A stretch of 35,038 bases of DNA from Filomicrobium sp. (GTDB lineage Bacteria > Pseudomonadota > Alphaproteobacteria > Rhizobiales > Hyphomicrobiaceae). The notes beneath the pieces were generated by a model, which did no database searches, was not told the DNA's origin, and worked only from the letters and a program-made list of their open reading frames with translations. How positions within the stretch are numbered: the first letter of the stretch is position 1; every line of letters starts with the position of its first letter. Position numbers and translations under genes: made by a program. Shown one piece after another: positions 25,783 through 34,728 of the stretch. Where the stretch lies: the NCBI GenBank assembly GCA_002689605.1, contig NZGY01000117.1:15640-50677 (forward strand), given 5' to 3'.

Positions 25783-25953
25783 GCTTGGTTTCCTGGCGGA
25801 CAACTGGACAGACTCATGCAGCGAGCACTTGATAATGGTGTCACGAAAGACGAGCTCAAGGGGTTGATTACCCACATCGCGTTCTACTCGGGCTGGCCGA
25901 CTGCGGTAAACGCTGGGCGTGTTGCTGTTGACGTCTTCGGAGATGAAGACTGA
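25783..25953 (+). pseudogene. C-terminal relic of a carboxymuconolactone decarboxylase family protein
   Basis: About 56 codons ending in TGA at 25951-25953 read RALDNGVTKDELKGLITHIA and FYSGWPTAVNAGRVAVDVFG. This matches the C-terminal helices of the CMD/AhpD-like family. A TAA lies in frame at 25780, and the N-terminal half of the domain, about 60 residues or more, is missing. An ATG at 25816 could start a 45-residue peptide but has no ribosome site. It is taken as a truncated relic left by deletion. Confidence 0.7.
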
Positions 25954-26081
25954 TAGCGCTGCATGCCTTGTGTTTGATCTTAGCCGATATGTTTCTCAGT
26001 CGCTGCATGTGTCATGCTGCAAAAGCTAGGGCTTAGTACATTGACCGTTTAGAGGCGATACCGTATCTCAAGAAATGAGTT

Positions 26082-27074
26082 CTAATTCGTCAAACAATCT
26101 GGTGCGAACAAGGCCTCAATACTGAGCGAGCCGTCAATTAGTCCTTGATTGTCAAGATGCCGGACAAATGCCTCCAGCACATGTCGATTCGGTTCGATAC
26201 CATAATGCCAGAAGTTTGCGCCCATAATTTCTATCGTTGTCTCGATCTCGCTCACTAACCAGGGCAGCATGACATGGAGCGCGTCGCCGTTGTAAAGACA
26301 ATTGAATGAGTGTTGCTTCGCCAGCTGAAACGCATCGAATAATTTCACGGCTAGAGAGGGATCCTGTTCATAGCGCTCTATGCGAATAGTGAGCATGTGC
26401 ATGATCGGAAAAATCCGTGTCCTCTCGAAGTATTCGGTCTCTTCTCGTCTCGGATCCGGAAACAAACGCTTCGTGCCGCCATCACTACGGATAAAGCTCT
26501 CGGGTATCTGAGGTGATACAATGGCATCAATTTCGCCCGTGCAAAGCATGCTATCCAAAGTACGCTGAGCCCCGATATTCTCAATTTGGTATTCTGGCGG
26601 GGTTCGTAATTCGAGGCGCTCCTGGCGCCCTGGTTTGTTCACTCCCCCGGTAAGCCAAGTCACGGATGCTGGCTTCACGCCGTAATCATCCTGCAAAATT
26701 CCGCGCATCCAGACGGCCGCCGTCATCTGATATTCGGGCACACCGATTCTTCGCCCGGTGAGTTGCTGCGGTGACAAAATACCAGAATCGCGCGACACGA
26801 ATATCGAACCATGACGGAACATTCGAGATGTAAAAACTGGTACGCCAACGAATGGGCTCTCACCTCGAGATGTCAGAATTGCATGTGCTGCGAGCGACAT
26901 TTCGGCGATGTCGAAATCACCTTCTTTTAGTGCGCGCCAGAATATTTCGTTTGGTTCAGCCTGAGCGAAATCAAGAATGTATCCCTCCAGCGAAACATCA
27001 CCGTTGAGCAGCGGGAGCATGCGATCGTTGCGGGCTAGCCCGACCTGCAGAACTGTTTTGAGATCTGGTCGCAT
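26082..27074 (-). CDS. 4,5-dihydroxyphthalate decarboxylase (Pht5)-like, periplasmic-binding-protein fold
   Basis: 330 residues. Characteristic stretches are EGDFDIAEMSLAAHAI, SPFVGVPVFTSRMFRHGSIF, GRRIGVPEYQMTAAVWMRGI, IFPIMHMLTIRIERYE and LPWLVSEIETTIEIMG. These match the family named after Pseudomonas Pht5, which shares the fold of ABC-transporter solute-binding proteins. Many family members have unproven substrates, and decarboxylation of a phthalate-like compound is only one option. There is no signal peptide, so it acts in the cytoplasm or has lost export. The ATG lies 17 bases from the window's membrane-protein relic region. It may have belonged to the nearby hydantoinase/enolase catabolic cluster. 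Confidence 0.85.
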   Translation of the reverse strand: MRPDLKTVLQVGLARNDRMLPLLNGDVSLEGYILDFAQAEPNEIFWRALKEGDFDIAEMSLAAHAILTSRGESPFVGVPVFTSRMFRHGSIFVSRDSGILSPQQLTGRRIGVPEYQMTAAVWMRGILQDDYGVKPASVTWLTGGVNKPGRQERLELRTPPEYQIENIGAQRTLDSMLCTGEIDAIVSPQIPESFIRSDGGTKRLFPDPRREETEYFERTRIFPIMHMLTIRIERYEQDPSLAVKLFDAFQLAKQHSFNCLYNGDALHVMLPWLVSEIETTIEIMGANFWHYGIEPNRHVLEAFVRHLDNQGLIDGSLSIEALFAPDCLTN

Positions 27075-27174
27075 TGTTTATCCTGACAAGGGCTCAACGG
27101 ATGCTGGTCCGGCCAGCATTCGAAAACTTCAATAGAGTTTATCCCAACAGCTTGAGCAATCCCTCTGCTGTGAA

Positions 27175-27351
27175 TTACTCAAGCTCGTTCAGCTAATCAT
27201 CGATTGAGTCAACGCCGAAGTCAGCGCTACCTATCAGCAAGGTGAAGATTGTAGCGCCGATCGCTTAGACGAACATGCCCGGCTCCAGAAGCCTTTCAGG
27301 CAGGATCTTCTTGAGACCCTAATACTTCGGTCTCAGTCTCTTCACCCTATC
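27175..27351 (-). pseudogene. Degraded C-terminal tail of an unidentified membrane protein
   Basis: Directly downstream of the enolase stop, one minus-strand frame reads ATDRVKRLRPKY, stop, GLKKILPERLLEPGMFV, stop, AIGATIFTLLIGSADFGVD, SIDD, stop, LNELE, and then a terminal TAA at 27175-27177. The composition is consistent: a basic loop, a hydrophobic helix and an acidic tail. At least two of the three internal stops (TAG after KY and after DD) could derive from TGG. It looks like the 3' end of a transporter permease gene that once followed the enolase. The family is not identified, and coordinates of the left boundary are approximate. Confidence 0.45.
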
Positions 27352-27384
27352 AGTTGCGGCGATCGTCCGGTGTCACCGGGCTCG

Positions 27385-28524
27385 TTACACATATCCTGGA
27401 CCATCGATCACTGGGAACTTAGAGAGCAGGCTCTCATCAATCTCTACACCAAGCCCCGGTTCCTCTGGGGGGCGGACCGTTCCATTGGGTGCAACCACTG
27501 CATTCCAACTGCAAAGATCATCACGCAGTGGGTTATAGCGTGACAGATCAGCCTCGAAGTAGCCGGCGTTGTCGATGCTCATTAGGAGATGGATACTTGC
27601 TGCAACATTAAGGCCGGTCAGCGAGGTGTGCGGATTAAGTGAGTACTTCCAACCTGACACCATCGCGGCAATCCGCATGCCCTCTGTAATGCCTCCCGTC
27701 TTTGACAGGTCAGGTTGAATAATGGTTATGCTGCGATCCTCGACGACCCGCTGGAATTCAAACCGTGTATAATGGTTTTCACCCGCAGCCAGCGGCGTTC
27801 GACCAAAGGTTCGCGCCTCGCGGTATTGGGCATGATCGTGAGGCGGGAAAGGCTCTTCCAGCCATCCGACGCTTGCAGCGTCGAGCGCCGGCATTACACG
27901 CCGGGCGTCACTCAAGGTGTAGGCCGTATTGGCGTCGGTCAGAATATCGACCTCAGAACCCAACGCATTGCGAACAGCCTCAACACGGGTAATATCATCG
28001 TGTGGACTGTCGCCGAGCCTAAGCTTCAGCGCCTTGTAACCTTGCTCAACGACCAAACGCGCTTCATTGACAAGCTCTTCCGGTGGTTGGTATCCGAGCG
28101 AGATTCCTCCCGCGTATGCTGGGACCGGTCGGGCACTCCCGCCGAGCAGTTTGTAAACTGGCCAGCCAACTGCCTTCCCCCGAATGTCCCAGAGCGCCAT
28201 GTCTATACTGCTCATGGCAATGGCACATGCTGCGCCCATGCCATGGCTGGCAAGTTGCATAGTATAAATCTTCTTCCAAACACCTACGACATCATATGCG
28301 TCCATACCGACAACCAGGGCCTTGAGCGTCGTGTTTGCTAGGTGGGCGACTGTGCCAGGAGCACGACCAGCATGGGCTTCTCCCCAGCCGACCAGTCCTT
28401 CGTTGGTTTCTACTTTGACCAGGACGCAGTCGCGTTTGATAGCGCTCCCAATGCCGAGGGTGACGCGGAACTGTTCGGGAATTTCGAATGACAGAGGATA
28501 TGCTGTGATATTCGCGATCTTCAT
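27385..28524 (-). CDS. Mandelate racemase / muconate lactonizing enzyme family protein (enolase superfamily)
   Basis: 379 residues. The capping domain is followed by the (beta/alpha)7-beta barrel. Metal ligands are Asp197 (LTDANTAY), Glu223 (WLEEPFPP) and Glu249 (AAGENHY). The His299-Asp272 dyad is NPHTSLTG with QPDLSKTGG. The usual second-strand KxK base motif reads K167-L-R169, so one of the two lysine positions is arginine. The enzyme abstracts a proton alpha to a carboxylate, giving racemisation or dehydration of an acid sugar or hydroxy acid; the substrate is unknown. ATG 28524 is chosen because GGAGGA lies five bases upstream. The longer TTG start at 28536 sits within that ribosome site. 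Confidence 0.92.
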   Translation of the reverse strand: MKIANITAYPLSFEIPEQFRVTLGIGSAIKRDCVLVKVETNEGLVGWGEAHAGRAPGTVAHLANTTLKALVVGMDAYDVVGVWKKIYTMQLASHGMGAACAIAMSSIDMALWDIRGKAVGWPVYKLLGGSARPVPAYAGGISLGYQPPEELVNEARLVVEQGYKALKLRLGDSPHDDITRVEAVRNALGSEVDILTDANTAYTLSDARRVMPALDAASVGWLEEPFPPHDHAQYREARTFGRTPLAAGENHYTRFEFQRVVEDRSITIIQPDLSKTGGITEGMRIAAMVSGWKYSLNPHTSLTGLNVAASIHLLMSIDNAGYFEADLSRYNPLRDDLCSWNAVVAPNGTVRPPEEPGLGVEIDESLLSKFPVIDGPGYV

Positions 28525-28962
28525 TGCTTCCTCCAATCAAAGCGCTTGGCATAGGTATTCGGGTATAGGTCCCCTGTTCGATGAATCAGGTATCTATTTC
28601 TACTGACTCTTCAATGAAAAGATCAAAAGCTTCAATCACGTGCAGAATGAAGTAGCAGTAGTTGAGGTGTGCCTGTTCAAGACTGAGTTAGCCGATAACT
28701 TTGTGAATCGTAGCATGATGTATGACTCAATCGTCAATGTTGATCCAACACAGAAGGGCCGGAATAAATCTACCAGCTGTTGGGTCTTTGCGTCATATCA
28801 CGGCGCAAGCCATACAAATTGATGACTGTCCGTGATCTGGTAGATCAGAAAACTTTCTACCGATGTCTGTAAAGCCATCATACACTTGAAGAGTTCATAC
28901 AAAGCAGGACAACCTCTGTGTGATCGGCATACCCTTAGCCGAACGTGAAAGAGAGGTTCACA
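28525..28962. other. Divergent intergenic region between enolase and HyuA genes
   Basis: This 438-base stretch must hold promoters for both divergent genes. The only clear structure is the palindrome at 28833-28847, listed separately. A 60-codon plus-strand frame (28640-28822) has no ribosome site and matches nothing I know, so it is not called. Confidence 0.5.
28833..28847. promoter_or_regulatory. Palindromic candidate operator upstream of HyuA
   Basis: TGATCTGGTAGATCA has perfect six-base arms around GGT. It lies about 115 bases upstream of the HyuA start in the divergent region shared with the enolase gene. Size and symmetry suit a GntR-type or similar dimeric regulator. No such regulator gene is in the window. 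Confidence 0.45.
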
Positions 28963-31041
28963 ATGATCGCGGTCGCATTCGACATTGGCGGCACTTTTAC
29001 CGATTTCGTTCTGCATGACTCTGCGGCCGGTCACACTCAAGCACTCAAGGTGCCGACCACACCGACTGACCCGAGCATCGCAGTTATTTATGGATTGGAA
29101 AAGATTCGATCCCAGTCTGGGATTGCAGCGGAGAATGTTGCTTCGATGCTGCATGCAACAACGATTGCAACTAATGCTGTTCTGGAACGAAAGGGAGCGC
29201 CAACAGGCCTCATAACTACGGCAGGTTTCCGTGATGTCCTGATTATAGGACGTCAAAAGAGATACGAAACATATGATCTCTACATTTCCAAACCCAAACC
29301 ACTTGTACAGCGTCGTCACATTGTGGAGGTGCAGGAGCGTGTTGCCGCCGATGGTTCAGTTGTGGCCGAACTCGATATGGAAAGCGTAGATAGTGCCATA
29401 GATGCGATCGTTGCATCCGGGCGCGAGACTGTAGCAGTGTCACTTCTTCATGCCTACGCTAACGCTTCCCACGAGGGGTCGATACGCGATCGTATCAGCA
29501 AGCGCGCGCCGGAGCTTTCAGTTTCAATCTCCAGCGAAGTCTCTCCGAAGTTCCGCGAATACGAGCGCACCAATACGACAGTTACGAACGCCTATGTACG
29601 TCCGGTGGTCGACCGTTACATTGGCCATCTCGAGGCCGCGCTCGATAAACAGGGCTTCAGAGATGATCTGCTGATTATGCAATCGAACGGCGGCTTGGTT
29701 TCTCCTGCGATTGCCCGCGATTTTCCTGTTCGAATTATCGAGTCCGGGCCTGCAGCCGGCATTCTAATGTGTGCGGAGGCGGGACGTGCTGCAGGGTTTA
29801 GCGAAATTCTAACTTTCGACATGGGGGGGACCACGGCCAAGCTTGGTGCGATCGACGGTGGAACGCCTGCTATCATGCCGACTCTGGAAGTTGACCTGGT
29901 CCGCCACAAGCGCGGTAGCGGCCTACCAATTAATGTGCCGGCAATCGAGATGCTTGAGATTGGGTCCGGGGGCGGGTCGATTGCTCGCGTCGATCGCGGC
30001 ATGATTGCGGTTGGCCCTGATAGCGCTGGAGCTGATCCCGGTCCCATGTGCTACGGCCGCTGCGGAACGCAGCCAACCATCACCGACGCAAATGTCGTAC
30101 TTGGTTATATCTCGCCGGAAGGGTTCAACGCTGGCGCTATGCAGCTCGATAAAGGAGCTGCCGTTGATGGCATTGCGCGGAACATTGCCGATCCACTCGG
30201 CCTGGACGTTGAAGCTGCTGCGTGGGGGGTGCACCTGATTGCAACAACCAACATGCAGAATGCACTTCGCCTTGTCTCGATTGAGCGTGGACGTGATCCT
30301 CGTAAGTACGCCATGGTCGCATTTGGTGGAGCTGGCCCGCTTCATGCTGCTCGTCTTGCCCGCGCTGTTGGTATTCCAACAGTGTTGGTGCCGCATGGTG
30401 CGGGTGTCGGATCGGCAATTGGCCTTCTACAGGCAGAACCGCGCCTTGATGTTACTGCAACGCGGGTCTTGCGCCTTGATGATCCAGGCGCAGCAGACAA
30501 CATCGCGGCGGTGTATAGCACGCTCGAAGAGCAGGCCGAGAAGGAGGTCGAGCGCGTGTCACACGATGCCGACGTCACGTGGAGTCGGTATGCTGAAATG
30601 CGACACGCAGGCCAAGGCTTTGAGATCCGTGTCACCTTGCCCGACGGGCCCATCAACGAGAGCTACATAGACAAAGTCGCTGCCGCGTTCGATGAAGCCT
30701 ATCGCCAGCGCAATAAGTTCCTGGACACGGAAGGTGTGGTTGAGGGCGTGGATTGGAGTCTTGTGGCCCGACTACCTTCGGAGCCTATGGGCTCCATAAA
30801 GCCAGAGGCTGCTGCTGAGAATGCAGTGCAGCGGGTCCGGCAATGCTGGTTCCCTGAAACGAATGGTTTTGTTGAAACGCGCATCTTGCAGCGATCTAAC
30901 TTGACAGACGGTGTGAGCGTACCAGGTCCAGCAATCGTTGAAGACCAGGATTGTACGACTGTTGTGCCACCGGGTGATCGTGTCAGGGTTAATCAAGACG
31001 GCCACCTGATGATTGAAATCGACCAGGAGGCAGTTGCATGA
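28963..31041 (+). CDS. hyuA: Hydantoinase/oxoprolinase subunit A (HyuA family)
   Basis: 692 residues, normal for the family. It starts MIAVAFDIGGTFTDFVLHD, the actin-like ATPase nucleotide motif. Further signatures are LHATTIATNAVLERKGA, IMQSNGGLVSPAIARDFPV, SGPAAGILMCAEAGRAAGF, LTFDMGGTTAKLGAIDGG and VAFGGAGPLHAARLARAVGI. The subunit couples ATP hydrolysis to opening of a cyclic amide (hydantoin, 5-oxoproline) or to carboxylation in relatives, so the ring substrate is uncertain. ATG 28963 is chosen because GAGAGG lies six bases upstream; GTG 28945 is the longer alternative. Its stop overlaps the subunit B start as ATGA. Confidence 0.94.
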   Translation: MIAVAFDIGGTFTDFVLHDSAAGHTQALKVPTTPTDPSIAVIYGLEKIRSQSGIAAENVASMLHATTIATNAVLERKGAPTGLITTAGFRDVLIIGRQKRYETYDLYISKPKPLVQRRHIVEVQERVAADGSVVAELDMESVDSAIDAIVASGRETVAVSLLHAYANASHEGSIRDRISKRAPELSVSISSEVSPKFREYERTNTTVTNAYVRPVVDRYIGHLEAALDKQGFRDDLLIMQSNGGLVSPAIARDFPVRIIESGPAAGILMCAEAGRAAGFSEILTFDMGGTTAKLGAIDGGTPAIMPTLEVDLVRHKRGSGLPINVPAIEMLEIGSGGGSIARVDRGMIAVGPDSAGADPGPMCYGRCGTQPTITDANVVLGYISPEGFNAGAMQLDKGAAVDGIARNIADPLGLDVEAAAWGVHLIATTNMQNALRLVSIERGRDPRKYAMVAFGGAGPLHAARLARAVGIPTVLVPHGAGVGSAIGLLQAEPRLDVTATRVLRLDDPGAADNIAAVYSTLEEQAEKEVERVSHDADVTWSRYAEMRHAGQGFEIRVTLPDGPINESYIDKVAAAFDEAYRQRNKFLDTEGVVEGVDWSLVARLPSEPMGSIKPEAAAENAVQRVRQCWFPETNGFVETRILQRSNLTDGVSVPGPAIVEDQDCTTVVPPGDRVRVNQDGHLMIEIDQEAVA

Positions 31042-32726
31042 CTGAACAATCCACTGTCAGTGAAGACGTCGATGCAATCACGCTAACAGTCATCTGGAAT
31101 ACACTGATCTCAATCGCAGAAGAGCTAGGTGTGACGCTGAGGCATACGGCTTTTTCTGAAGGTGTCAGAGAAGGCGACGATTTTGCTACAGCATTGTTCG
31201 ATCGTCATGGACAGATGATTGCTCAGGGCAACTTCAGCCCCGGTCATCTTGGTTCGATGCCTTACATGGCAAAGCATGTGCTGAATTACTTTCCTGACGG
31301 CACGCTGAAACCTGGGGACTCTGTACTCGTCAACGATTCCTACATCGGTGCCGGCCACTTCCCTGACACCTATCAACTCATGCCCGTCTTTCTTGATGGT
31401 GACCAACTCGTTGGCTACGTCTGCTGTTCTGCGCATCAGGTGGACATGGGAGGTGCCGCACCTGGATCGCAGAAAGTGCACGGAATTACCGAGTCGTTCC
31501 AGGAAGGCTTGCGCATTCTTCCTGTGAGATTTGCGCGCCAAGGTCAGATCGATGAAGACATTATGCGGATTGTACTTGGCAACGTGCGGATGCCCGACAA
31601 AGTAAGAGGCGATCTCCTTGCCCAGCATACCGCAAACTTGACCGCCGCCGACCGCCTTCGCGTTCTGTTTGCTGATTATGGTGTTGCGACTGTCGATGCA
31701 GCTTTTGCGCAAATTCTGGATCGTTCCGAAGCAACGATGCGGGAGCTGCTCGCTGAGGTACCTGCCGGCACGTACAGCTTTGAAGATAAGATGGATGACT
31801 ATGGTCCGGGCACTGATCCCATCATCATGGCAGTCGATATTACGTTTGATGGTCAAGGCAATGTCGAGTTTGACTTCTCCCGCTCCTCTGACACCGTACC
31901 AGCAGCCATCAACTCCTACATCAATTACACGCGTGCCTATGCGGTTTTTGCGGTCAAGACGTTCTGCAATGCGCTTGACCCACAGACCGAGGGCAGCATG
32001 CGGCCAATCAAATTGAAAGTCCGTGAGGGGTCGTTTTTCAATCCGAAGTTTCCGGCACCCTCAGGTGGTCGCCCGATCCTGCAGATTCGTATTTTCGATA
32101 CCATCAATGGCGCACTAGCCAAGGCTTTGCCGGAGCGTGCCATGGGTGCCTTTTCTCATTGGTCGAATCCCAACATTGGCGGGATCGACGATCGCACCGG
32201 TCGTCCATTCGTCATGTATGACGTTTCACTGGCCGGTTACGGAGGCAAATATGGCAGCGACGGCGAAGAGGCTATGACGCCTGTCATGAACTGTTCGAAC
32301 ATTCCCGTCGAAGTGCACGAGACCCATAATCCCGTACGCATTCACTGTCTTGAACTTATCCCGGACACAGGTGGAGCTGGCAAGTGGCGCGGCGGTTGCG
32401 GTTTGCGCAAGGACATAGAACTTCTCAACTCAACCGCCGTACTCTCCCATCTTGGTGACCGTCACAAGTTTGCACCATACGGCATTTTTGGAGGCCATGC
32501 CGGTGCATTGGCTGAGTCTTTACTGAACCCGGATGGCAATGCGGAGCCGTTGCATTCAAAAGAAACGCGCGAGATTAAGAAGGGTGACGTCTTAAGCTTC
32601 AGGCTTTCGGGTGCAGGGGGGTATGGTCCGCCCGAAGAGCGCGATCCAGCAGCGATAAAGGAAGACATTGCTGATGGCTACGTCACTGAAGAGTTCGCCA
32701 GGAGAGTCTATGAACGGCCTGAGTGA
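31038..32726 (+). CDS. hyuB: Hydantoinase/oxoprolinase subunit B (HyuB family)
   Basis: 562 residues. Family signatures include DAITLTVIWNTLISIAEELG, EGDDFATALFDRHGQMIAQG, PGDSVLVNDSYIGAGHFPDT, FSRSSDTVPAAINSY, FNPKFPAPSGGRPILQIRIF and GGAGKWRGGCGLRKDIEL. It is the partner of HyuA in an ATP-dependent hydantoinase/oxoprolinase-type enzyme, and the four-base overlap suggests equal production of both. The downstream dehydrogenase may handle a breakdown product. It looks complete and undamaged. Confidence 0.94.
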   Translation: MTEQSTVSEDVDAITLTVIWNTLISIAEELGVTLRHTAFSEGVREGDDFATALFDRHGQMIAQGNFSPGHLGSMPYMAKHVLNYFPDGTLKPGDSVLVNDSYIGAGHFPDTYQLMPVFLDGDQLVGYVCCSAHQVDMGGAAPGSQKVHGITESFQEGLRILPVRFARQGQIDEDIMRIVLGNVRMPDKVRGDLLAQHTANLTAADRLRVLFADYGVATVDAAFAQILDRSEATMRELLAEVPAGTYSFEDKMDDYGPGTDPIIMAVDITFDGQGNVEFDFSRSSDTVPAAINSYINYTRAYAVFAVKTFCNALDPQTEGSMRPIKLKVREGSFFNPKFPAPSGGRPILQIRIFDTINGALAKALPERAMGAFSHWSNPNIGGIDDRTGRPFVMYDVSLAGYGGKYGSDGEEAMTPVMNCSNIPVEVHETHNPVRIHCLELIPDTGGAGKWRGGCGLRKDIELLNSTAVLSHLGDRHKFAPYGIFGGHAGALAESLLNPDGNAEPLHSKETREIKKGDVLSFRLSGAGGYGPPEERDPAAIKEDIADGYVTEEFARRVYERPE

Positions 32727-32819
32727 GCAAAGTCCCTCGACATGCAATCCTGCAAAGATTGGGATCTTTTGCCGGTACGGGGCTGTAGCGATCACAAGTT
32801 TAGTTGGGGAGATAGCCAC

Positions 32820-33710
32820 ATGAAACTCGGTTTTGTCGGTGTTGGAAACATGGGCTTGCCGATGGCCGGCAAGTTCCTGGATGATGGTCATGAAGTCACT
32901 GTGTTTGATCTACGCAGTGAGAACATGACACCTTTGCTTGAACGTCAAGCTCGCCCAGGCACAAGTGCTCGAGCCATGGCCGATCAACTCGAAACGATAT
33001 TCGTGTCACTGCCTGACCTTGAGTCACTTCGCACCGTGTGTCTGGGTCACGAGGGAATCATCAACGGAAGTGAAATTAAGACGCTGGTGAACACCTGCAC
33101 CGTCGGCGCACCGCTAGTTGAAGAAATTGCCGAAGAAGCAGGCAAACACGGCATCACCGTAATCGACTGCCCGATCAGCGGTGGGCCTCCGGGTGCAAGA
33201 GCAGGTACACTTTCAGTCATGGTTTCCGGTGATCCCGCTACCATCGATACCTTGATGCCAGTGATCTCCCTCTGGGGTCCCGTTACGAAAGCTGGGCCAA
33301 AACCAGGGCTCGCGCAAGTTTTGAAGTTGACCAACAACATTCTCTCAGCTGTTGCTTTTGCTGCTACCAGCGAAGCTTATGTTATGGGCGCTAAAGGTGG
33401 TGTTGATCCTGAGGTTCTGACTGAGGCAATCAATAATGGTTCGGGCCGGAACAGCGCAACGCTCGACAAGTTTCCCCAAGCAGTCTTGAGCCGCTCGTTC
33501 GATTACGGCGCTGAAATGCATATTTTGATGAAGGATATTGATCTTGCTATCGCCCACGGCGAAAGGCTTGGCGTTCCGATGTGGGTTTGCCAGGCGGCAC
33601 GGCTCATTTATAAGCATGCCGTCTTCAGTGCTGGCGACAAACCGGACATCACAACTATTGTCAAACACGTCGAGAAAGCCGCTTCTTTCGAGCTGCCCAA
33701 AACACGCTAG
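32820..33710 (+). CDS. NAD(P)-dependent beta-hydroxyacid dehydrogenase (3-hydroxyisobutyrate dehydrogenase family)
   Basis: 296 residues. The Rossmann motif GFVGVGNMGLPMAGKFL is at residues 4-20. The substrate loop DCPISGG at 116-122 is close to the canonical DAPVSGG, and the catalytic Lys169 with Asn173 lies in VLKLTNN. It oxidises or reduces a beta-hydroxy acid with NAD(P). The position after hyuAB suggests use in the same degradation route. ATG 32820 has GGGGAGA about seven bases upstream; the longer in-frame start at 32742 is less likely because the Rossmann strand begins right after 32820. Unlike the dehydrogenase at 6837, its loop is normal. Confidence 0.93.
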   Translation: MKLGFVGVGNMGLPMAGKFLDDGHEVTVFDLRSENMTPLLERQARPGTSARAMADQLETIFVSLPDLESLRTVCLGHEGIINGSEIKTLVNTCTVGAPLVEEIAEEAGKHGITVIDCPISGGPPGARAGTLSVMVSGDPATIDTLMPVISLWGPVTKAGPKPGLAQVLKLTNNILSAVAFAATSEAYVMGAKGGVDPEVLTEAINNGSGRNSATLDKFPQAVLSRSFDYGAEMHILMKDIDLAIAHGERLGVPMWVCQAARLIYKHAVFSAGDKPDITTIVKHVEKAASFELPKTR

Positions 33711-33939
33711 TGTCTTGCTGCTATTGCAGTGGGCAGCGATATCACACATGCTCAGGACGGGTTCGGTTCATAACCGACTAGTTTTCTGGTGAGCATATCG
33801 CTTCCGCTTGCGTACAAGCTTCAAGCCTAATTATTGCAAAATGAAGATGCTAAGCGATGGTACCATTGCGGTCGTCAGGTGTGAGTTAAACTAACAACGC
33901 CAAGACCGCATGGTAGTTTAGCCGTGCCTGCCGCCTCCC

Positions 33940-34305
33940 TTAAATCTTAAAAAAGTTCGCAATATCGGGTGCTGGTGCCTTGACCTCGATCATCACCGAA
34001 TGATCGATCGCCTCAACACTATGCATCACACCGGCCGGATGCCGGGCAACATCTCCGGGCTCAAGCACTTGCTCATCTTGGCCCTCGACATTGGTTTTAA
34101 CCTTACCCTTGACGACATAGACCAGGGACTCGTGCGTATGCTTGTGGATCGGCACTCCGACGCCTGGCGTGTAGTGGATTTCCATGATTGTCATCTCATC
34201 ACCCTTCAGCATAGGCTTGACCATCAATTCTCCGCCATAAACGGTCTCGCCTTCGATCGCCTTGACGCTGACCGCTGCAATATCCGGGTTCCTTGACAGT
34301 AACAT
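33940..34305 (-). CDS. Small single-domain cupin protein
   Basis: 121 residues. Cupin motif 1 is GVPIHKHTHESLVYVVKGK, with the metal ligands His-x-His and Glu, and motif 2 is PGDVARHPAGVMHSVEA, with the last His ligand. The fold is a metal-binding beta barrel. Functions in this family vary (isomerases, oxygenases, binding proteins) and none is indicated here. The start has GAGGAGA a few bases upstream. The 3' end of a broken frame lies about 25 bases upstream on the same strand, so the gene was probably the last of an operon with the truncated transporter. Confidence 0.88.
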   Translation of the reverse strand: MLLSRNPDIAAVSVKAIEGETVYGGELMVKPMLKGDEMTIMEIHYTPGVGVPIHKHTHESLVYVVKGKVKTNVEGQDEQVLEPGDVARHPAGVMHSVEAIDHSVMIEVKAPAPDIANFFKI

Positions 34306-34329
34306 ATCTATCTCCTCTTCCGCAGGTTT

Positions 34330-34671
34330 TCACCAAGTTCGATTATGCATCCAACCCAGCCTCGAGTCTTCGGATAAGACATGCTCAAACACGGATAGAG
34401 AAGCGCTGACATCAGCATGCCACGGCGAACCGAACCACCGAGCGCTGCCCGCTGGAAATCAGAGGCAGATGATGCGATCCGTCAAGGTAACAAGAATAGG
34501 AACTAACACTATGTAGGCGCCATAGAACATCGCTGTTATCCAACCAGCCTCGCTGTTGGAAAGCCCCCATAACTCAATCATTTCCGGCAAGAGCGCCGGC
34601 CAGACAAAAGCCCCGACCTGGACGAGAACCTGAGCAAGACAGACAATGATGACTAGAGTTCGTGGGGACAT
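34330..34671 (-). pseudogene. Truncated MFS transporter fused to an unidentified reading-frame tail
   Basis: The first 66 residues are the beginning of a major facilitator protein: a first membrane helix (TLVIIVCLAQVLVQVGAFVW), GLSNSEAGWITAMFYGAYIV covering helix 2, and VLVPILVTLTDRI, the conserved loop 2-3 region. A complete transporter would need about 330 more residues. After DRIICL a TGA occurs at 34459-34461. The same frame then continues for 42 codons (FPAGSARWFGSPWHADVSAS to NRTW) and ends at 34330-34332. That tail is not MFS-like, so a deletion probably joined the 5' end of the transporter gene to the 3' end of another gene. No ribosome site is evident before the ATG. Confidence 0.65.
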
Positions 34672-34728
34672 GTTTTAGTGCTGATCAGTTCTCTAGCCCG
34701 TGCGAAAGATCCAAACCATGAAGGGCAT

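Noticed and set aside
23281-26005. TTGATCTTAGCCGA occurs at 23281-23294 and 25974-25987, each followed 12 bases later by TCGCTG.
   Set aside because: An exact 14-mer pair is roughly expected by chance once or more in 35 kb; the extra six-base match is suggestive but not enough to call a repeat family.
31125-31856. 243-codon minus-strand ORF inside hyuB.
   Set aside because: It lies entirely antisense to a full-length HyuB gene and shows no family motif; it is a shadow frame.
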